64,000 bases of DNA from Sulfurospirillum diekertiae (GTDB taxonomy: Bacteria; Campylobacterota; Campylobacteria; Campylobacterales; Sulfurospirillaceae): contig NZ_CP021416.1 of NCBI RefSeq assembly GCF_002162315.1, positions 1,066,207 through 1,130,206 on the forward strand. Reading direction: 5' to 3'. Below are positions 40,055-50,188 of this stretch, one piece after another. A model generated the notes under the pieces. The model ran no database searches. It was not told where the DNA came from and worked only from the letters and a program-made list of their open reading frames with translations. The position numbers and the translations under genes are program-made. Position 1 is the stretch's first letter, and the number at the start of each line of letters is the position of its first letter.

Positions 40055-41317
40055 ATGAGTTTTATTAACAATGATCGTTTAGCCACAGCCGATGATGCCG
40101 TTTTTAGGATTCTTAACAATGAGTTTGAGAGGCAATCGACGCATCTTGAGATGATCGCGAGTGAGAATTTTACCTCGCGTGCGGTTATGGAAGCAACGGG
40201 AAGTATTTTTACCAACAAATACGCGGAGGGTTACCCACAAAAGCGGTATTATAATGGATGTGAATGTGCGGATGAAATCGAGCAACTTGCCATTGACAGA
40301 CTGTGTGAGATTTTTGGATGTAGCTATGCCAATGTGCAACCGCATTCGGGTAGCCAAGCCAATGGTGCGGTGTATGCGGCACTTTTAAATGCAAACGATA
40401 AATTATTGGGTATGGATTTACAGCAAGGTGGTCACTTAACGCACGGCGCGAAGGTGAGTTTTTCGGGTAAAAATTATCAATCGTTTAGCTATGGTGTGGA
40501 TGCAAATGGTTTGATTGATTATGCCAAGGTTTTGGAGATCGCGAAGATTGTTAAGCCTAAAATGATCGTTTGCGGTGCTTCGGCGTATGCGCGTGAGCTT
40601 GATTTTGCCAAGTTTCGAGAGATCGCGGACGCGGTGGGTGCGATTTTATTTGCTGACATCGCGCACGTTGCAGGACTTGTCGCCGCGGGTGAGCATATGA
40701 GTCCGTTTCCGCATGCGCATGTGGTGACGTCTACGACGCATAAAACCCTAAGAGGTCCAAGAGGTGGTGTGATTATGACCAATGATGAAGCGCTGGCAAA
40801 GAAGATCAATTCTGCCGTTTTCCCCGCATTGCAAGGTGGTCCTTTGTTGCATGTTATCGCGGCAAAAGCGGTGGCGTTTGGTGAAGTGTTAAAGCCCGAG
40901 TGGAAAGAGTATGCCAAGCAAGTCAAACGTAATGCCAGCGTTTTGGGCGAGGTGATGCTTGAGCGGGGTTTTGATTTGGTCAGTAGTGGAACCGATAACC
41001 ATCTGATTTTGGTATCATTACTAAACAAAGATTATTCAGGCGAAGAGGCGAGCACCGCTTTGGAAAATGCAGGTATAACCGTGAATAAAAACAGTGTTCC
41101 AAACGATACGAGAAGTGCGAAATTAACCTCAGGTATTCGCATCGGTTCTGCGGCATTAACGACGCTTGGGTTGAGAGAAAAAGAGTTTGAATGGATCGCG
41201 CGGCGTATTTGCGATGTGTTGGAAAATAGAGATAATTTAGCGTTACATGTAAAGATCAAAAAAGAGTTGGTGGCGCTTTTGCAAAACTTCCAAGTATACG
41301 AAAGTGCGACGTATTAA
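40055..41317 (+). CDS. glyA: serine hydroxymethyltransferase
   Basis: 420 residues. PLP enzyme that interconverts serine and glycine and loads one-carbon units onto tetrahydrofolate. Diagnostic motifs are [23 protein letters not shown], the PLP lysine in [14 protein letters not shown] and FPALQGGP. The start at 40055 has AAGGAG upstream. An in-frame ATG at 40016, also preceded by AAAGGA, would add 13 residues not usual in the family. The gene contains a near-copy of the window palindrome (TTACATGTAAA, 41244-41254). Confidence 0.96.
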   Translation: MSFINNDRLATADDAVFRILNNEFERQSTHLEMIASENFTSRAVMEATGSIFTNKYAEGYPQKRYYNGCECADEIEQLAIDRLCEIFGCSYANVQPHSGSQANGAVYAALLNANDKLLGMDLQQGGHLTHGAKVSFSGKNYQSFSYGVDANGLIDYAKVLEIAKIVKPKMIVCGASAYARELDFAKFREIADAVGAILFADIAHVAGLVAAGEHMSPFPHAHVVTSTTHKTLRGPRGGVIMTNDEALAKKINSAVFPALQGGPLLHVIAAKAVAFGEVLKPEWKEYAKQVKRNASVLGEVMLERGFDLVSSGTDNHLILVSLLNKDYSGEEASTALENAGITVNKNSVPNDTRSAKLTSGIRIGSAALTTLGLREKEFEWIARRICDVLENRDNLALHVKIKKELVALLQNFQVYESATY

Positions 41318-41344
41318 ATGACAAAATGATGAAGGAGGGGTGAG

Positions 41345-42598
41345 ATGAGAGAGATGGAAGTGTTGCATACCAATTATCAATTGATTGAAAAAGCGATCAA
41401 ATATATCGACGCGCATTTTAAAGAACAGCCTTCCATCGATGTGATTGCCAGCAGTATCGGCATGAGCAAATACCATTTTATCCGCGTGTTTAAAGAGTAC
41501 GTGGGCGTGACACCCAAACAGTTTTTGCACTCGGTGACGCTTAATTACGCTAAAGAGCACATCAAAGAGTCCAAGTCTATTTTAGACAGCACACTGGACA
41601 TTGGGCTCTCGAGTGTCAGCAGGTTGCACGAACTTTTTGTCAATTTAATTGGTGTGACACCCAAAGAGTGGCGCGAAAAGGGCAGGGATGTCATCATCAC
41701 GTATGGGTTTGGCATCACACCTTTTGGCGAAGCGTTGATCGCTTATACCGACAAGGGCATTTGCTATTTGGGGTTTATTGACCAAAATAAAGAGGCGATT
41801 TTTACACGGTTTAAAGAGCTGTGGGAAAATGCCAATCTGATTCATGATGATCTTAAAGCGCAGACTTACTTGGAAAATATTTTCATCAACAATAAAAAGT
41901 ACAATCTTTTGGTGAAAGGCACGAACCTTCAGATCAATGTCTGGAAAGCGCTTTTGAACCTTCCCAATGGGGCAGTGACGACGTACCAAGATGTTGCCAA
42001 TTTCATCGAACAGCCCAATGCGGTGCGCGCCGTTGCCAGTGCCATCGGGAAAAATCACATCGGTTATCTTATTCCCTGCCATCGTGTTATTGCTAAAAGT
42101 GGGGCGATGAGTGGTTATAGTTGGGGCATTGAGCGCAAGAAAATCCTCATTGCGTACGAATCTGCTCACAAGCCAAGTCCCACGACCTTTAAGATCGCAA
42201 CACAAGAAGATATTCCCAATATCTGCCAATTGCTTCAGGCTACGTTTCCAAAGCAGGCACACAATAGAGCGAAAATTGTCTCTGAAATGATTCAAAACGC
42301 AACGACCCACTCGCTGTTTCTCGCGCTAAATGAGACAAAAATAGTAGGCGTGCTGCCAGTTCTTACCAATGTATCGGTGACATCAGGGGAAAAAGTAGCG
42401 CTGTTTGAAGCGGTGATCGTGGATGAAGCTTACGCCAAAGAGCATACTATGGAAAAAGAATTGCTTGAATATGCCATCACCTCATGTACCAAAGCAGGCT
42501 GCAAAAGAGTGATGCTCTTGAGCGAAAATGCCTCGATACCGTACGAAGAATTAGGATTTGAAAAATCCAACAGAGGACTTTTTCACATACAATTTTAA
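41345..42598 (+). CDS. AraC-type HTH / methylguanine methyltransferase / GNAT fusion protein
   Basis: 417 residues in three parts. Residues 10-112 are an AraC-type DNA-binding domain. Residues ~118-272 are a methylated-DNA-protein cysteine methyltransferase with the active site PCHR (Cys245) and the recognition segment AVRAVASAIGKNHIGY. Residues ~282-417 form a GNAT-like acetyltransferase domain (TQEDIPNICQLLQ, VALFEAVIVDEAYAKE). The first two parts are Ada-like without the N-terminal zinc/phosphotriester domain. A third, acetyltransferase-like part is unusual. It follows glyA by 27 nt with a strong GGAGGGG site and probably repairs O6-alkylguanine. Confidence 0.85.
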   Translation: MREMEVLHTNYQLIEKAIKYIDAHFKEQPSIDVIASSIGMSKYHFIRVFKEYVGVTPKQFLHSVTLNYAKEHIKESKSILDSTLDIGLSSVSRLHELFVNLIGVTPKEWREKGRDVIITYGFGITPFGEALIAYTDKGICYLGFIDQNKEAIFTRFKELWENANLIHDDLKAQTYLENIFINNKKYNLLVKGTNLQINVWKALLNLPNGAVTTYQDVANFIEQPNAVRAVASAIGKNHIGYLIPCHRVIAKSGAMSGYSWGIERKKILIAYESAHKPSPTTFKIATQEDIPNICQLLQATFPKQAHNRAKIVSEMIQNATTHSLFLALNETKIVGVLPVLTNVSVTSGEKVALFEAVIVDEAYAKEHTMEKELLEYAITSCTKAGCKRVMLLSENASIPYEELGFEKSNRGLFHIQF

Positions 42599-42797
42599 AT
42601 CTATTCGTTCGTGTGTAGCGCAGCGTTTCGTGCACAGTTGTATTCCTTCATATCTATTTCATTCTCCAAAAATAGGTCCGTATCAAAAATATTGTCTAAA
42701 GTATGACTCAATCTTATGGACAAAAAGTGAGCAACGATGTATCGGGGCACAATACTTTTTTATATATAATGTCTCATAGCTTTTTAAGGGGGAACAC
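42599..42797 (+). promoter_or_regulatory. intergenic region with the chemoreceptor promoter
   Basis: A 199-nt gap without a convincing gene. TATAAT at 42765-42770 follows a T-rich stretch, and AAGGGGG precedes the ATG at 42798. Nothing else recognised. Confidence 0.55.
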
Positions 42798-44678
42798 ATG
42801 TCATTTAAAGGGAAAGTTATTGGAGCGCTCGGTGTTCTAATGTTCTTGAGTTTGAGTATCTTTAGTATGATTAGCTACTTTGATACGAAAAAAAATAGTG
42901 TAGTACAGATTGAAACCACGCTCAACATGGCTTCACAATCCTTGTCCGATTATATTGATCTTTGGATCAGTACCAAGAAAAATGGTGTTGAGAGTACGGC
43001 GCGTTTTATGCAAGACATTGACTTGATGACACCCAATGATCTCATTGCTAAGTTACAAGAGACCACCAAAGTTTTAGGGGCGATGGACTCTTATGTTGGA
43101 TTAGAAGATGGCAGTATGACGATGGGTTCTGGATCTAAACTGCCTGCGGGATACGATCCACGTGTGAGACCGTGGTATATTAAAGCCAAGCAGACAGGAA
43201 AATTGGGAATTACCGATGTTTATATTGATGCTACTACTAACAAACCCATTGTGACAGTGATGGCACCGATTGTAAGAGAAAAAGTATTGATCGGTGTTTT
43301 GGGTGTTGATATCAGTTTAGATGCGCTGGTTAAAGCCATTGGCAATGTTAATTTCCGTGGAGGGTATGGTGTTTTACAAGATAGCAAAGGGGTGATGATT
43401 GCCCATCCTGATGCCAAACTCTTAGGAAAAGCGTTTAGTACGATTGCGCCTAGTGTATCCGAACAATTTGGCACCAATAAAGAGGGGCTTATCTACTATT
43501 CATATCAAGGCGATGAAAAAATCTTCTCTTTTAACACCTCTCTTGAGTCATCGTGGAAAATGGGCATTATTTATGATAAAAATATCGCCTATAGTTTTTT
43601 AAATCAACAGATGAGTGAACTGTTCATTGCTGGGATAGTGATGCTTGCCTTCTCTATGGGTATTATGGTTGTATTGATTAAAATATTGCTTCGTCCTTTG
43701 GATCGGCTCAACAGTATGGTCGAAGAGCTTTCAAGCAATGAAGGTGATCTTCGTCATAGGCTAAGTACCGCTTCCAATGATGAATTTGCGCGCGTTTCAG
43801 GCAATATCAATAAGTTCATTGAGAAGTTACATGAAATTGTGAAAAAATCGAAAACTATCAGCAATGAAAATGCTTCAATCTCAGAAGAGCTTTCACGAAC
43901 GGCTTCTGAAGTGGTACGCAATGTAGACAGTGAATCAAAAATCATGGAAAACACGAAAGAGGATGGAATCGCTTTAGTCAAAAGCTTAGAAACTTCGGTA
44001 ACGAAAGCTCAAAGTTCACAAGAAGCACTCAGTCACACGCAACATGATATCGTAGAAGTCAAAAACAAAGTGGAACAACTCGAAGCGACGATGCAAGCCA
44101 CAGCCGCTAAAGAGCAAAATTTGGCAGAACGTCTTAGCAATGTTAGCCAAAATGCCAATGAGGTCAAGGATGTCTTGGGCATTATCCGTGATATTGCAGA
44201 TCAAACCAATCTGTTAGCCCTCAATGCTGCCATTGAAGCAGCTCGTGCGGGGGAACATGGACGAGGATTTGCCGTAGTTGCCGATGAGGTGCGAAAATTG
44301 GCAGAACGTACACAAAAAAGTTTAGTGGAAATTGATGCGACGATCAATGTAGTGGTTCAATCTATTATGGATGCTAACACAGACATTGCTCAAAATGTTC
44401 AAGAAGTGCAATCCCTTGCAAACATTACAGCAGAATTGCAAGAGGGGATGAATAATGTTTCAAAGATTATTCATGCAACGATTGACGAGAGTCATTATAC
44501 CGTCAGTGATTTTGTGTCTACCTCTACAAAAATCAAAAAAATTGTCGATGAAATGGGACAAATTACAATGATTTCAAAGGAAAATGTTGGAAGTATCGAC
44601 AATGTTTCCAAAGCTTCGGAACATTTACATATCATGACTGAAAACCTCAATAATGAACTGGGTAAATTCAAGTCATAA
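42798..44678 (+). CDS. methyl-accepting chemotaxis protein with dCache-type sensor
   Basis: 626 residues. Membrane helix near 8-28, a periplasmic double Cache domain with [21 protein letters not shown] and [10 protein letters not shown], a second membrane helix (about 277-300), HAMP, and a long cytoplasmic hairpin. The hairpin tip reads [38 protein letters not shown], cited here only by its family signature. It senses a small ligand and controls CheA. The ligand cannot be deduced. Single gene with its own promoter and terminator. Confidence 0.93.
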   Translation: MSFKGKVIGALGVLMFLSLSIFSMISYFDTKKNSVVQIETTLNMASQSLSDYIDLWISTKKNGVESTARFMQDIDLMTPNDLIAKLQETTKVLGAMDSYVGLEDGSMTMGSGSKLPAGYDPRVRPWYIKAKQTGKLGITDVYIDATTNKPIVTVMAPIVREKVLIGVLGVDISLDALVKAIGNVNFRGGYGVLQDSKGVMIAHPDAKLLGKAFSTIAPSVSEQFGTNKEGLIYYSYQGDEKIFSFNTSLESSWKMGIIYDKNIAYSFLNQQMSELFIAGIVMLAFSMGIMVVLIKILLRPLDRLNSMVEELSSNEGDLRHRLSTASNDEFARVSGNINKFIEKLHEIVKKSKTISNENASISEELSRTASEVVRNVDSESKIMENTKEDGIALVKSLETSVTKAQSSQEALSHTQHDIVEVKNKVEQLEATMQATAAKEQNLAERLSNVSQNANEVKDVLGIIRDIADQTNLLALNAAIEAARAGEHGRGFAVVADEVRKLAERTQKSLVEIDATINVVVQSIMDANTDIAQNVQEVQSLANITAELQEGMNNVSKIIHATIDESHYTVSDFVSTSTKIKKIVDEMGQITMISKENVGSIDNVSKASEHLHIMTENLNNELGKFKS

Positions 44679-44689
44679 GAGATTCAAAG

Positions 44690-44718
44690 TGCTCAAGTAA
44701 AGCAACATTACTTGGGCA
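44690..44718 (+). terminator. terminator after the chemoreceptor gene
   Basis: TGCTCAAGTAA pairs with TTACTTGGGCA (one G-T pair) and is followed by TTTT. Confidence 0.82.
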
Positions 44719-44736
44719 TTTTAAGCTTTTAGTCTG

Positions 44737-44742
44737 TACAAT
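44737..44742 (+). promoter_or_regulatory. candidate -10 box of thiE
   Basis: TACAAT 25 nt upstream of the thiE ATG, after a T-rich stretch. Confidence 0.45.
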
Positions 44743-44767
44743 CTTTGCAAAAATACAAAGAGTACCC

Positions 44768-45395
44768 ATGTTAGACAAAGAACAACTCAAAGGACTCTAT
44801 GTCCTTACCGATGCAACGCTAACCCCAACAGAAAGCATGCTTGAACAAGTTGAACGTGTTTTAAAATCGGGCGTTAAAGTCATCCAATACCGTGATAAAT
44901 ATGCCAGTGATGAAGAAGCTGAAAAACAGTGTATTAGGCTTCAAGCTTTGTGCGATGTGTATGAGGCGATTTTTATCATCGATGATCGCTTGGAAATTGC
45001 CTATAGAATCAATGCTGATGGTTTACATGTCGGTGAGGATGATGTCAGTTACGAAGAAGCGCGAGCACGACTAGGCGAAGATAAAATCATTGGCGTTTCA
45101 TGCTATGGTGACCTAGAACGTGCCAAAAAATACGCTAACCTTGGAGCAGACTACGTTGCCTTTGGCGCGTTCTTTCCTTCCCCGCACCAAACCTCACGCT
45201 AAAATGGTAGCGCCTGAAATCCTTAAAATGGCAAAAGAACAGCTGAGTGTGCCTATTTGTGCGATTGGGGGAATTAATGCGGAAAATATTCAACTGCTTT
45301 CATGCTACGATATTGCGATGTACTCTCTCATTAGTGCGGTGTACAAAGACGATGCTATCGAGGAAAATTTAGAAAAATTACAAGCGAAAATTTAG
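44768..45395 (+). CDS. thiE: thiamine phosphate synthase, frameshifted at C4
   Basis: The restored product is 208 residues, normal for ThiE, which joins the thiazole and pyrimidine moieties of thiamine. Motifs are LYVLTDA, KVIQYRDK, FIIDDRLEIA, DGLHVGEDD, ADYVAFGAFFPS and PICAIGGI. As written, the frame stops after FPSPHQTSR and the remainder is in another frame. Removing one C from 45180-45183 joins them as FFPSRTKPHAKMV. No other thi gene is adjacent; the acyltransferase gene follows 10 nt later. Confidence 0.88.
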
Positions 45396-45405
45396 AGGAG
45401 CGGGC

Positions 45406-46392
45406 ATGGTTTTAGAAAAGTTTGATGTCTCCATCACCAATGCAAGTAAAGGAATGGCGCTGATGCTGATTTTGTGGCATCATCTTTTCTATGAAAAACC
45501 CGAAATGGGTTTGATCGTTTTTCAAGCAGCGCTTTTAGCCAAAGTGTGCGTGGGCATTTACGTGGTACTCAGTGGGTACGGCTTGTCAGAGTCTGTTAAA
45601 AAAAGAGGGCTTGAACTGGGTGCTTTTTACAAACGTAGAATGCTCAAGCTTTACATGAACTATTGGCTGATAGCACTTATTTTTGTGCCTATCGGTGTGT
45701 GGTTTATGGACAGATCGCTCTCTAGCGTTTACGGTGAGCATGTATTTCAAGGCTTTTTACTGCAGATGCTTGGTGTTCATATGTTTACATGGGTAGGGTA
45801 TGGCTATAACGCAACATGGTGGTTTATGAGCCTTATTATCGTGTTGTATGCTATTTTCCCTCTGGTCTATACGCTCACTAAAAAATACCCTCTTAGCTTC
45901 TTAGCGTTTAGTGCATGGCTTATGTTTGTGCCTATCCCTTTAGTCAATGACTGGATATTTCCCTTTGCTGTAGGTGTTTATCTTTCGCAAAAAGATGGGT
46001 TTGTCAAACTCTTAGTTTGGCTTGATAAACAAGGTAAAGCTCGTTTTATAACGCTTTTGATTTTAACCATAGCGGTTGCATGGTATAGGCAAAATGGCTG
46101 GTTGTTTGATAGCACCCGAGCCGATGCTTTCTTTGCGATTTTATTGATTCTTTGGACGACAGAATTGGTTGTTTTTTCATCGGTAGCTAAAAAAGCGTTT
46201 GAGTTTGTAGGCATTCATTCTTTTAACATCTTCTTGTTTCATACCTTTATTTACTATTACTATTTTCCTGATTTTATCTATAGTTTCAAATATCCGGTGC
46301 TCATTTTTGCAGTGCTTTTAGGGATTTGTTTGGTGATTTCAGCAGGGATTGAAAAGTTTAAGAAAGTGATTGGATTTGATAAATTGATCTAA
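45406..46392 (+). CDS. acyltransferase 3 family membrane protein
   Basis: 328 residues with about nine to ten hydrophobic helices. The N-terminal KGMALMLILWHH segment and GYGLSESVKKRG match acyltransferase-3 proteins, which O-acetylate or acylate surface sugars at the inner membrane. The substrate is unknown. It follows thiE closely and ends in a terminator. Confidence 0.82.
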   Translation: MVLEKFDVSITNASKGMALMLILWHHLFYEKPEMGLIVFQAALLAKVCVGIYVVLSGYGLSESVKKRGLELGAFYKRRMLKLYMNYWLIALIFVPIGVWFMDRSLSSVYGEHVFQGFLLQMLGVHMFTWVGYGYNATWWFMSLIIVLYAIFPLVYTLTKKYPLSFLAFSAWLMFVPIPLVNDWIFPFAVGVYLSQKDGFVKLLVWLDKQGKARFITLLILTIAVAWYRQNGWLFDSTRADAFFAILLILWTTELVVFSSVAKKAFEFVGIHSFNIFLFHTFIYYYYFPDFIYSFKYPVLIFAVLLGICLVISAGIEKFKKVIGFDKLI

Positions 46393-46403
46393 GAAAACGA
46401 TTC

Positions 46404-46425
46404 AGAGATGCCTTTGGACATCTCT
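46404..46425 (+). terminator. terminator after the acyltransferase gene
   Basis: AGAGATG / CATCTCT stem with an 8-nt loop followed by TTT. A degenerate palindrome TTTACATATAAA follows at 46425-46436. Confidence 0.7.
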
Positions 46426-46438
46426 TTACATATAAAGA

Positions 46439-46949
46439 TTATAACGCTCTTTGTTGAACAAATTTTTCGCTTAAGTGGTTAAATTCGGCACTTTCCACCC
46501 AACTTTCAGGTGCACTGACATACTCAACCAAATTTTCTAAAAGTACAAGATGCGATCTCTCTTCTTCTGCAATACGCAAAAATGCTTTTTTTTGTTCTCC
46601 CTCTTCCAACATCAAAGCTTTTTCAGTATAAAACTTGTAACTGCTCTCTTCAGAGCGTAAAGCGCTTTTATAAAACTCTATTTGATCTTGTGTAAAACGA
46701 GGAGAGGTGTTCTCTTTGCGCATTTTTTGAAAGATGTTTTGTGTGTGTTGAAAAATATCCACAGTAGGCTGTGTCGGTATCACTTGATTTTTATTCATTT
46801 TGTCAAAGATAACATAGTGTTTTGCCTCTTCATCAGCCAGCATTGTGAGGATTGATTTTACGCCTACATTATCTGTTTTAGATGCAAGTTCTCGGTAGTA
46901 TCTCTCACCATCTTTTTTCGACATTCATTGCGTATTCATAGATATTCAT
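46439..46949 (-). CDS. ferritin-like (rubrerythrin-type) diiron protein, frameshifted at T6/A6
   Basis: The restored product is 169 residues from the ATG at 46949 (MNIYEYAMNVEKDGERYY). Removing one base from 46913-46918 is needed; otherwise the N-terminal helix, which holds the first iron ligand, is lost. Iron-ligand motifs are EKDGERYY, EEAKHYVIF, EESSYKFY and EEERSHLVLL. No rubredoxin domain is present. It probably acts in oxidative stress or iron handling. Confidence 0.82.
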
Positions 46950-47036
46950 TGCACACCCCTTTTTGGTTTATTGTTAAGAAAAGTCCTTAGTTATTTTATA
47001 GAGAATAAATGATAAAGACTCGATAAAGAATCGCAA

Positions 47037-47679
47037 TTAATCCATAATAAGAAATAGAACTGCGAAGAAATGAAGCACGCTTCCTCCTAAAACAAAAAAA
47101 ATGCCAAATAGCATGGTTGAGGTAAAGTTTTCTCCAAACATAAAAAATAACACCAATGGTGTATGTCAAACCCCCTGCCGCTAATAGGGAAAGGGTGAGG
47201 GTATCAAGATTGGCAATGAGTGTTTTAACGGCACCGACAACCATCCATCCCATAAGAACATAGAGGACTAAAGAGGGGCGACGAAAACGCTGAGGGAAAA
47301 AAATATTAAGACTGACACCCAGTGCGGCAATTCCCCATGCAATACCAAAAAGTATCCAACCCGTTTCACCTTTAATACCAAGTAAACAGATAGGTGTGTA
47401 GGTTCCTGCAATGAGAATAAAAATGGCACAATGATCGATTTGTTGCAAAATGGATTTTGTCTTAGGACTGCAAATAGCGTGGTAGAGCGTTGAAGCACCG
47501 TACATGACTATCAAAGAGAGTCCAAAAACAAGCGCACTAGCAATTTTTGCGCCATCGCCGCTTTGAGCTGCAAACACACACATAATGCTTAAAGCACTTA
47601 CACTGAGTAGCAACCCAATACCATGGATGGTACTATGCCAAATCTCTTCAATCAAAGAGTAGGAATGTGTATTGTCCAT
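47037..47679 (-). CDS. hemolysin III family membrane protein, frameshifted at A8/T8
   Basis: The restored product is 213 residues, the usual length, with seven hydrophobic helices. Family motifs are EEIWHSTIHGIG, STLYHAICSPKTKSILQQIDHCAIFILIAGTYTP (named here only as the conserved STLYH..DH..IF region) and NHAIWHFFV. As written, the frame goes off after NHAIWHFF. Removing one base from 47094-47101 restores VLGGSVLHFFAVLFLIMD and a stop at 47037. Despite the name, most homologues are not proven haemolysins. Confidence 0.85.
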
Positions 47680-47779
47680 ATGACCTCCTTTATCATTTAT
47701 AGTTTATTATACTCCGAAATAGTCAATAAATTTTCGGGAGTATCGTCTAAGGCATTTGGCGGTATCATACACTTTTATT

Positions 47780-47791
47780 TTTACATGTAAA
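47780..47791. repeat. TTTACATGTAAA palindrome at a ribosome binding site
   Basis: A perfect copy ending just before the AAGGAGAG ribosome binding site of the LysE-like gene. Confidence 0.8.
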
Positions 47792-47802
47792 AGGAGAGTT
47801 TG

Positions 47803-48429
47803 ATGCTCGATTTTCAAACGATTGTGATGTTTGTAGGTGCTTCAACACTTTTAGCGCTTGCCCCAGGACCTGACATACTCTTTGTTTTAACACAGTCGAT
47901 GACTAAAGGAAGTCGCTCTGGCATCGTGATAGCCCTAGGGCTATGCAGTGGACTTGTATTTCACACAACAGCCGTAGCACTCGGTGTTGCTGTTATCTTT
48001 CAAACGTCCATTCTTGCTTTTAGCATTCTCAAATTTGTAGGAGCTGCGTACCTCTTATACCTTGCATTGATGGCGTTTAAAGATGCCAGCAAGAGTAAAC
48101 TGGAGTCTGACAAAAGCCTACTAAGCTTGAAAGCTCTTTATAAACGTGGCATTTTTATGAACATTACCAACCCTAAAGTTTCTATCTTCTTCTTAGCTTT
48201 CTTACCACAGTTTACGAACTCCGAAGTAGGCAATGTGACGGGTCAAATTTTTATGCTTGGGGCACTTTTTATGCTTTGCTCCTTTGTCGTTTTTACGCTG
48301 GTTTCACTTTTAGCTGGACGTGTGGGAAATTGGTTTAGCAAAACTAAAAATGGTGAGAAAATCTTAAACCGTATTGCAGGTACTGTCTTTGCAGCCTTAG
48401 CGATTAAATTAGCGCTTTCATCCCGATGA
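47803..48429 (+). CDS. LysE/RhtB family amino acid exporter
   Basis: 208 residues, six hydrophobic helices. The opening LALAPGPDILFVLTQSMTKGSRSG and the central ITNPKVSIFFLAFLPQF are the family signatures. It exports an amino acid or a similar small molecule; the substrate is unassigned. The ATG at 47803 was chosen over a TTG 3 nt earlier. Its stop overlaps the start of a 30-codon gene (ATGA). Confidence 0.9.
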   Translation: MLDFQTIVMFVGASTLLALAPGPDILFVLTQSMTKGSRSGIVIALGLCSGLVFHTTAVALGVAVIFQTSILAFSILKFVGAAYLLYLALMAFKDASKSKLESDKSLLSLKALYKRGIFMNITNPKVSIFFLAFLPQFTNSEVGNVTGQIFMLGALFMLCSFVVFTLVSLLAGRVGNWFSKTKNGEKILNRIAGTVFAALAIKLALSSR

Positions 48430-48518
48430 AGAAGTCTCAACTTTTAGCGGTTATTGTAGCGCTTATTGCAGGGGTTATACTGATTGAAATTGTTTTGCAA
48501 AGTCTCTTAGGTTCGTAA
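48426..48518 (+). CDS. 30-residue single-helix membrane peptide coupled to the LysE-like gene
   Basis: A short frame beginning MKKSQLLAVIVALIAG and ending LLGS, nearly all one hydrophobic helix after two lysines. It starts in the stop codon of the exporter gene (ATGA), so translation would be coupled. The terminator follows 4 nt after its stop. The tight placement supports a real gene. Its function is unknown. Confidence 0.5.
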   Translation: MKKSQLLAVIVALIAGVILIEIVLQSLLGS

Positions 48519-48522
48519 AAAC

Positions 48523-48559
48523 ACTCAATTAGGCTTTACATGTAAAAGCCTAATTGAGT
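48523..48559. terminator. bidirectional terminator built around the TTTACATGTAAA palindrome
   Basis: ACTCAATTAGGCTTT (48523-48537) pairs with AAAGCCTAATTGAGT (48545-48559). The palindrome (48535-48546) forms the top of the hairpin. It overlaps the last codons of the EamA gene on the minus strand. Confidence 0.85.
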
Positions 48560-49455
48560 TTCTCTTTTGCCCGAAAGCGTGGTAGCTGAGAGATAATAAT
48601 ACCTCCAAAGATGACAAAGCTTGCCATCATCTCCGTTTGACTGAGCACTTCACCTAAGAAGAAGTAGGCAAGAAGCACCGTGAAAACAGGAATAAGATTG
48701 ACAAATACAGAGGCTCGGCTTGCTTCGATACGGCTTAACGCCAAGTTAAACATGCCATACCCACCCAGGGTTACCACGATGCCAAGATAACATAGCCATC
48801 CTAAGGCTTCCCATGAAAGGTTAAGTGGCACACCCCATGATTCCCAAAGTGCTAAAGGGAAGAAGAAAAGTGTTCCCACAAAGGCTTGGACGGCCGTTAA
48901 AAAGAGGGCGGAGAAGCGTTGGCTAAGGTAACGCACCGAGATGGCATACCATGTACCACAGACCATGGCGCAAAATTCTAAGAAGTTACCTAAGAGTGGA
49001 TTGGTTGCATGCTCGCTACTTTGGGCTCCAAGGCTAAGCCAAACAGCTCCTGCGACGGCTAAAGCAGAACCGATAACGACACGTTTACTGAGGTACTCTT
49101 TTAAAACAAAACTCGCTGCAATCGCCGTCATGAGAGGCATCATGGACGTAATCATACCCGCTTGTGAAGCGGTGGTGAGTTGCAGTGCTTTGGCTTCAAA
49201 AATGAAGTAAAGGCAGGGTTCAAAAAAGGTGAGTAGGAGAATGTATTTGATGTCTTTTTTGGTAAATTCAAACGTAGAAAACTGTTTGATAAAATAGACG
49301 AAACAGAGACTGGCAATGGTCATACGACCAAACATGGCACTCATGGGTCCAAGAACGCCAAGGACGGCTTTAAGGGCGATAAAAGAGCTTGCCCATGTTA
49401 GCATGGCGATGAGTAAAAATACAATACCAATTAAATCAATCCGTTCTTGCTTCAT
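48550..49455 (-). CDS. EamA/DMT superfamily transporter
   Basis: About 301 residues, ten hydrophobic helices in two EamA repeats (GPMSAMFGRMTIASL and a second half with ASVFVNLIPVFTVLLAYFFLGE). A drug/metabolite exporter with unknown substrate. The start MKQERIDLIG is preferred. An ATG 11 codons upstream is also open and cannot be excluded. Confidence 0.85.
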   Translation of the reverse strand: MKQERIDLIGIVFLLIAMLTWASSFIALKAVLGVLGPMSAMFGRMTIASLCFVYFIKQFSTFEFTKKDIKYILLLTFFEPCLYFIFEAKALQLTTASQAGMITSMMPLMTAIAASFVLKEYLSKRVVIGSALAVAGAVWLSLGAQSSEHATNPLLGNFLEFCAMVCGTWYAISVRYLSQRFSALFLTAVQAFVGTLFFFPLALWESWGVPLNLSWEALGWLCYLGIVVTLGGYGMFNLALSRIEASRASVFVNLIPVFTVLLAYFFLGEVLSQTEMMASFVIFGGIIISQLPRFRAKEKLN

Positions 49456-49537
49456 TCCGTAATCTCTCTTTGAAAAAATGTGTGCCATTGTACCGCCTCT
49501 TTGCTAAAAACAGCGATATTTTAAGTACAATGAGTCT

Positions 49538-50188
49538 ATGGAACTATTTAACTTGCGCAACATCATTCTTATTATTCTTCTCATTATCGGCATCAACTAC
49601 TATAAAAGTAGGCAAGAAGTCGATGTGCAAAGTCTTTCGTTACCGCTAGATACCAAAGTGCTTGCTTTTGGCGATAGCCTAACTTTTGGCTATGGAGCAC
49701 CAAGCGAAAAAAGCTATCCTTCTGATTTAGTAGATCTTTTACATGTAACGGTCATCAATGAAGGTGTCAATGGAGAACTGAGTGAACAAGGTTTGGCACG
49801 TTTGCCTAGTGTTCTTGAACGCCATAAACCAGACATCTTAGTCTTATGCCATGGTGGCAACGATATTTTACGTAAAATTGATGTGGCTCAAACGAAACAT
49901 AATCTCAATGAAATGATCAAATTGGCCAAAGAAAAGGGTGTTTATGTTCTCTTGGTCGGTGTACCAACATTTGGTATTTTAAATTTCGATGTGCCATCAT
50001 TTTACTATGAAGTGGCTAAAGAGAATGCCATTGAGATCGAAGATAGCAGTCTTAAAAAAATCTTTGACAATGAGACCACGCTTAAGTCTGACAAGGTTCA
50101 TCCCAATGCCGATGGCTATGCGTTAATGGCTAAAAGCATCGCTCGCATGCTGAGCGAAAACTACCACCCATCAGCGAAATCGTTTTAA
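49538..50188 (+). CDS. SGNH/GDSL hydrolase (arylesterase type)
   Basis: 216 residues. An N-terminal membrane anchor or signal helix is followed by an SGNH hydrolase domain with Ser in FGDSLTFGYG, Gly in NEGVNGE, Asn in HGGNDIL and the Asp/His pair in DKVHPN. It is similar to TesA-like lysophospholipase/arylesterases and probably acts in the periplasm. A TACAAT box at 49526-49531 would give a very short leader. The 3' end overlaps the convergent gene by 18 nt. Confidence 0.88.
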   Translation: MELFNLRNIILIILLIIGINYYKSRQEVDVQSLSLPLDTKVLAFGDSLTFGYGAPSEKSYPSDLVDLLHVTVINEGVNGELSEQGLARLPSVLERHKPDILVLCHGGNDILRKIDVAQTKHNLNEMIKLAKEKGVYVLLVGVPTFGILNFDVPSFYYEVAKENAIEIEDSSLKKIFDNETTLKSDKVHPNADGYALMAKSIARMLSENYHPSAKSF

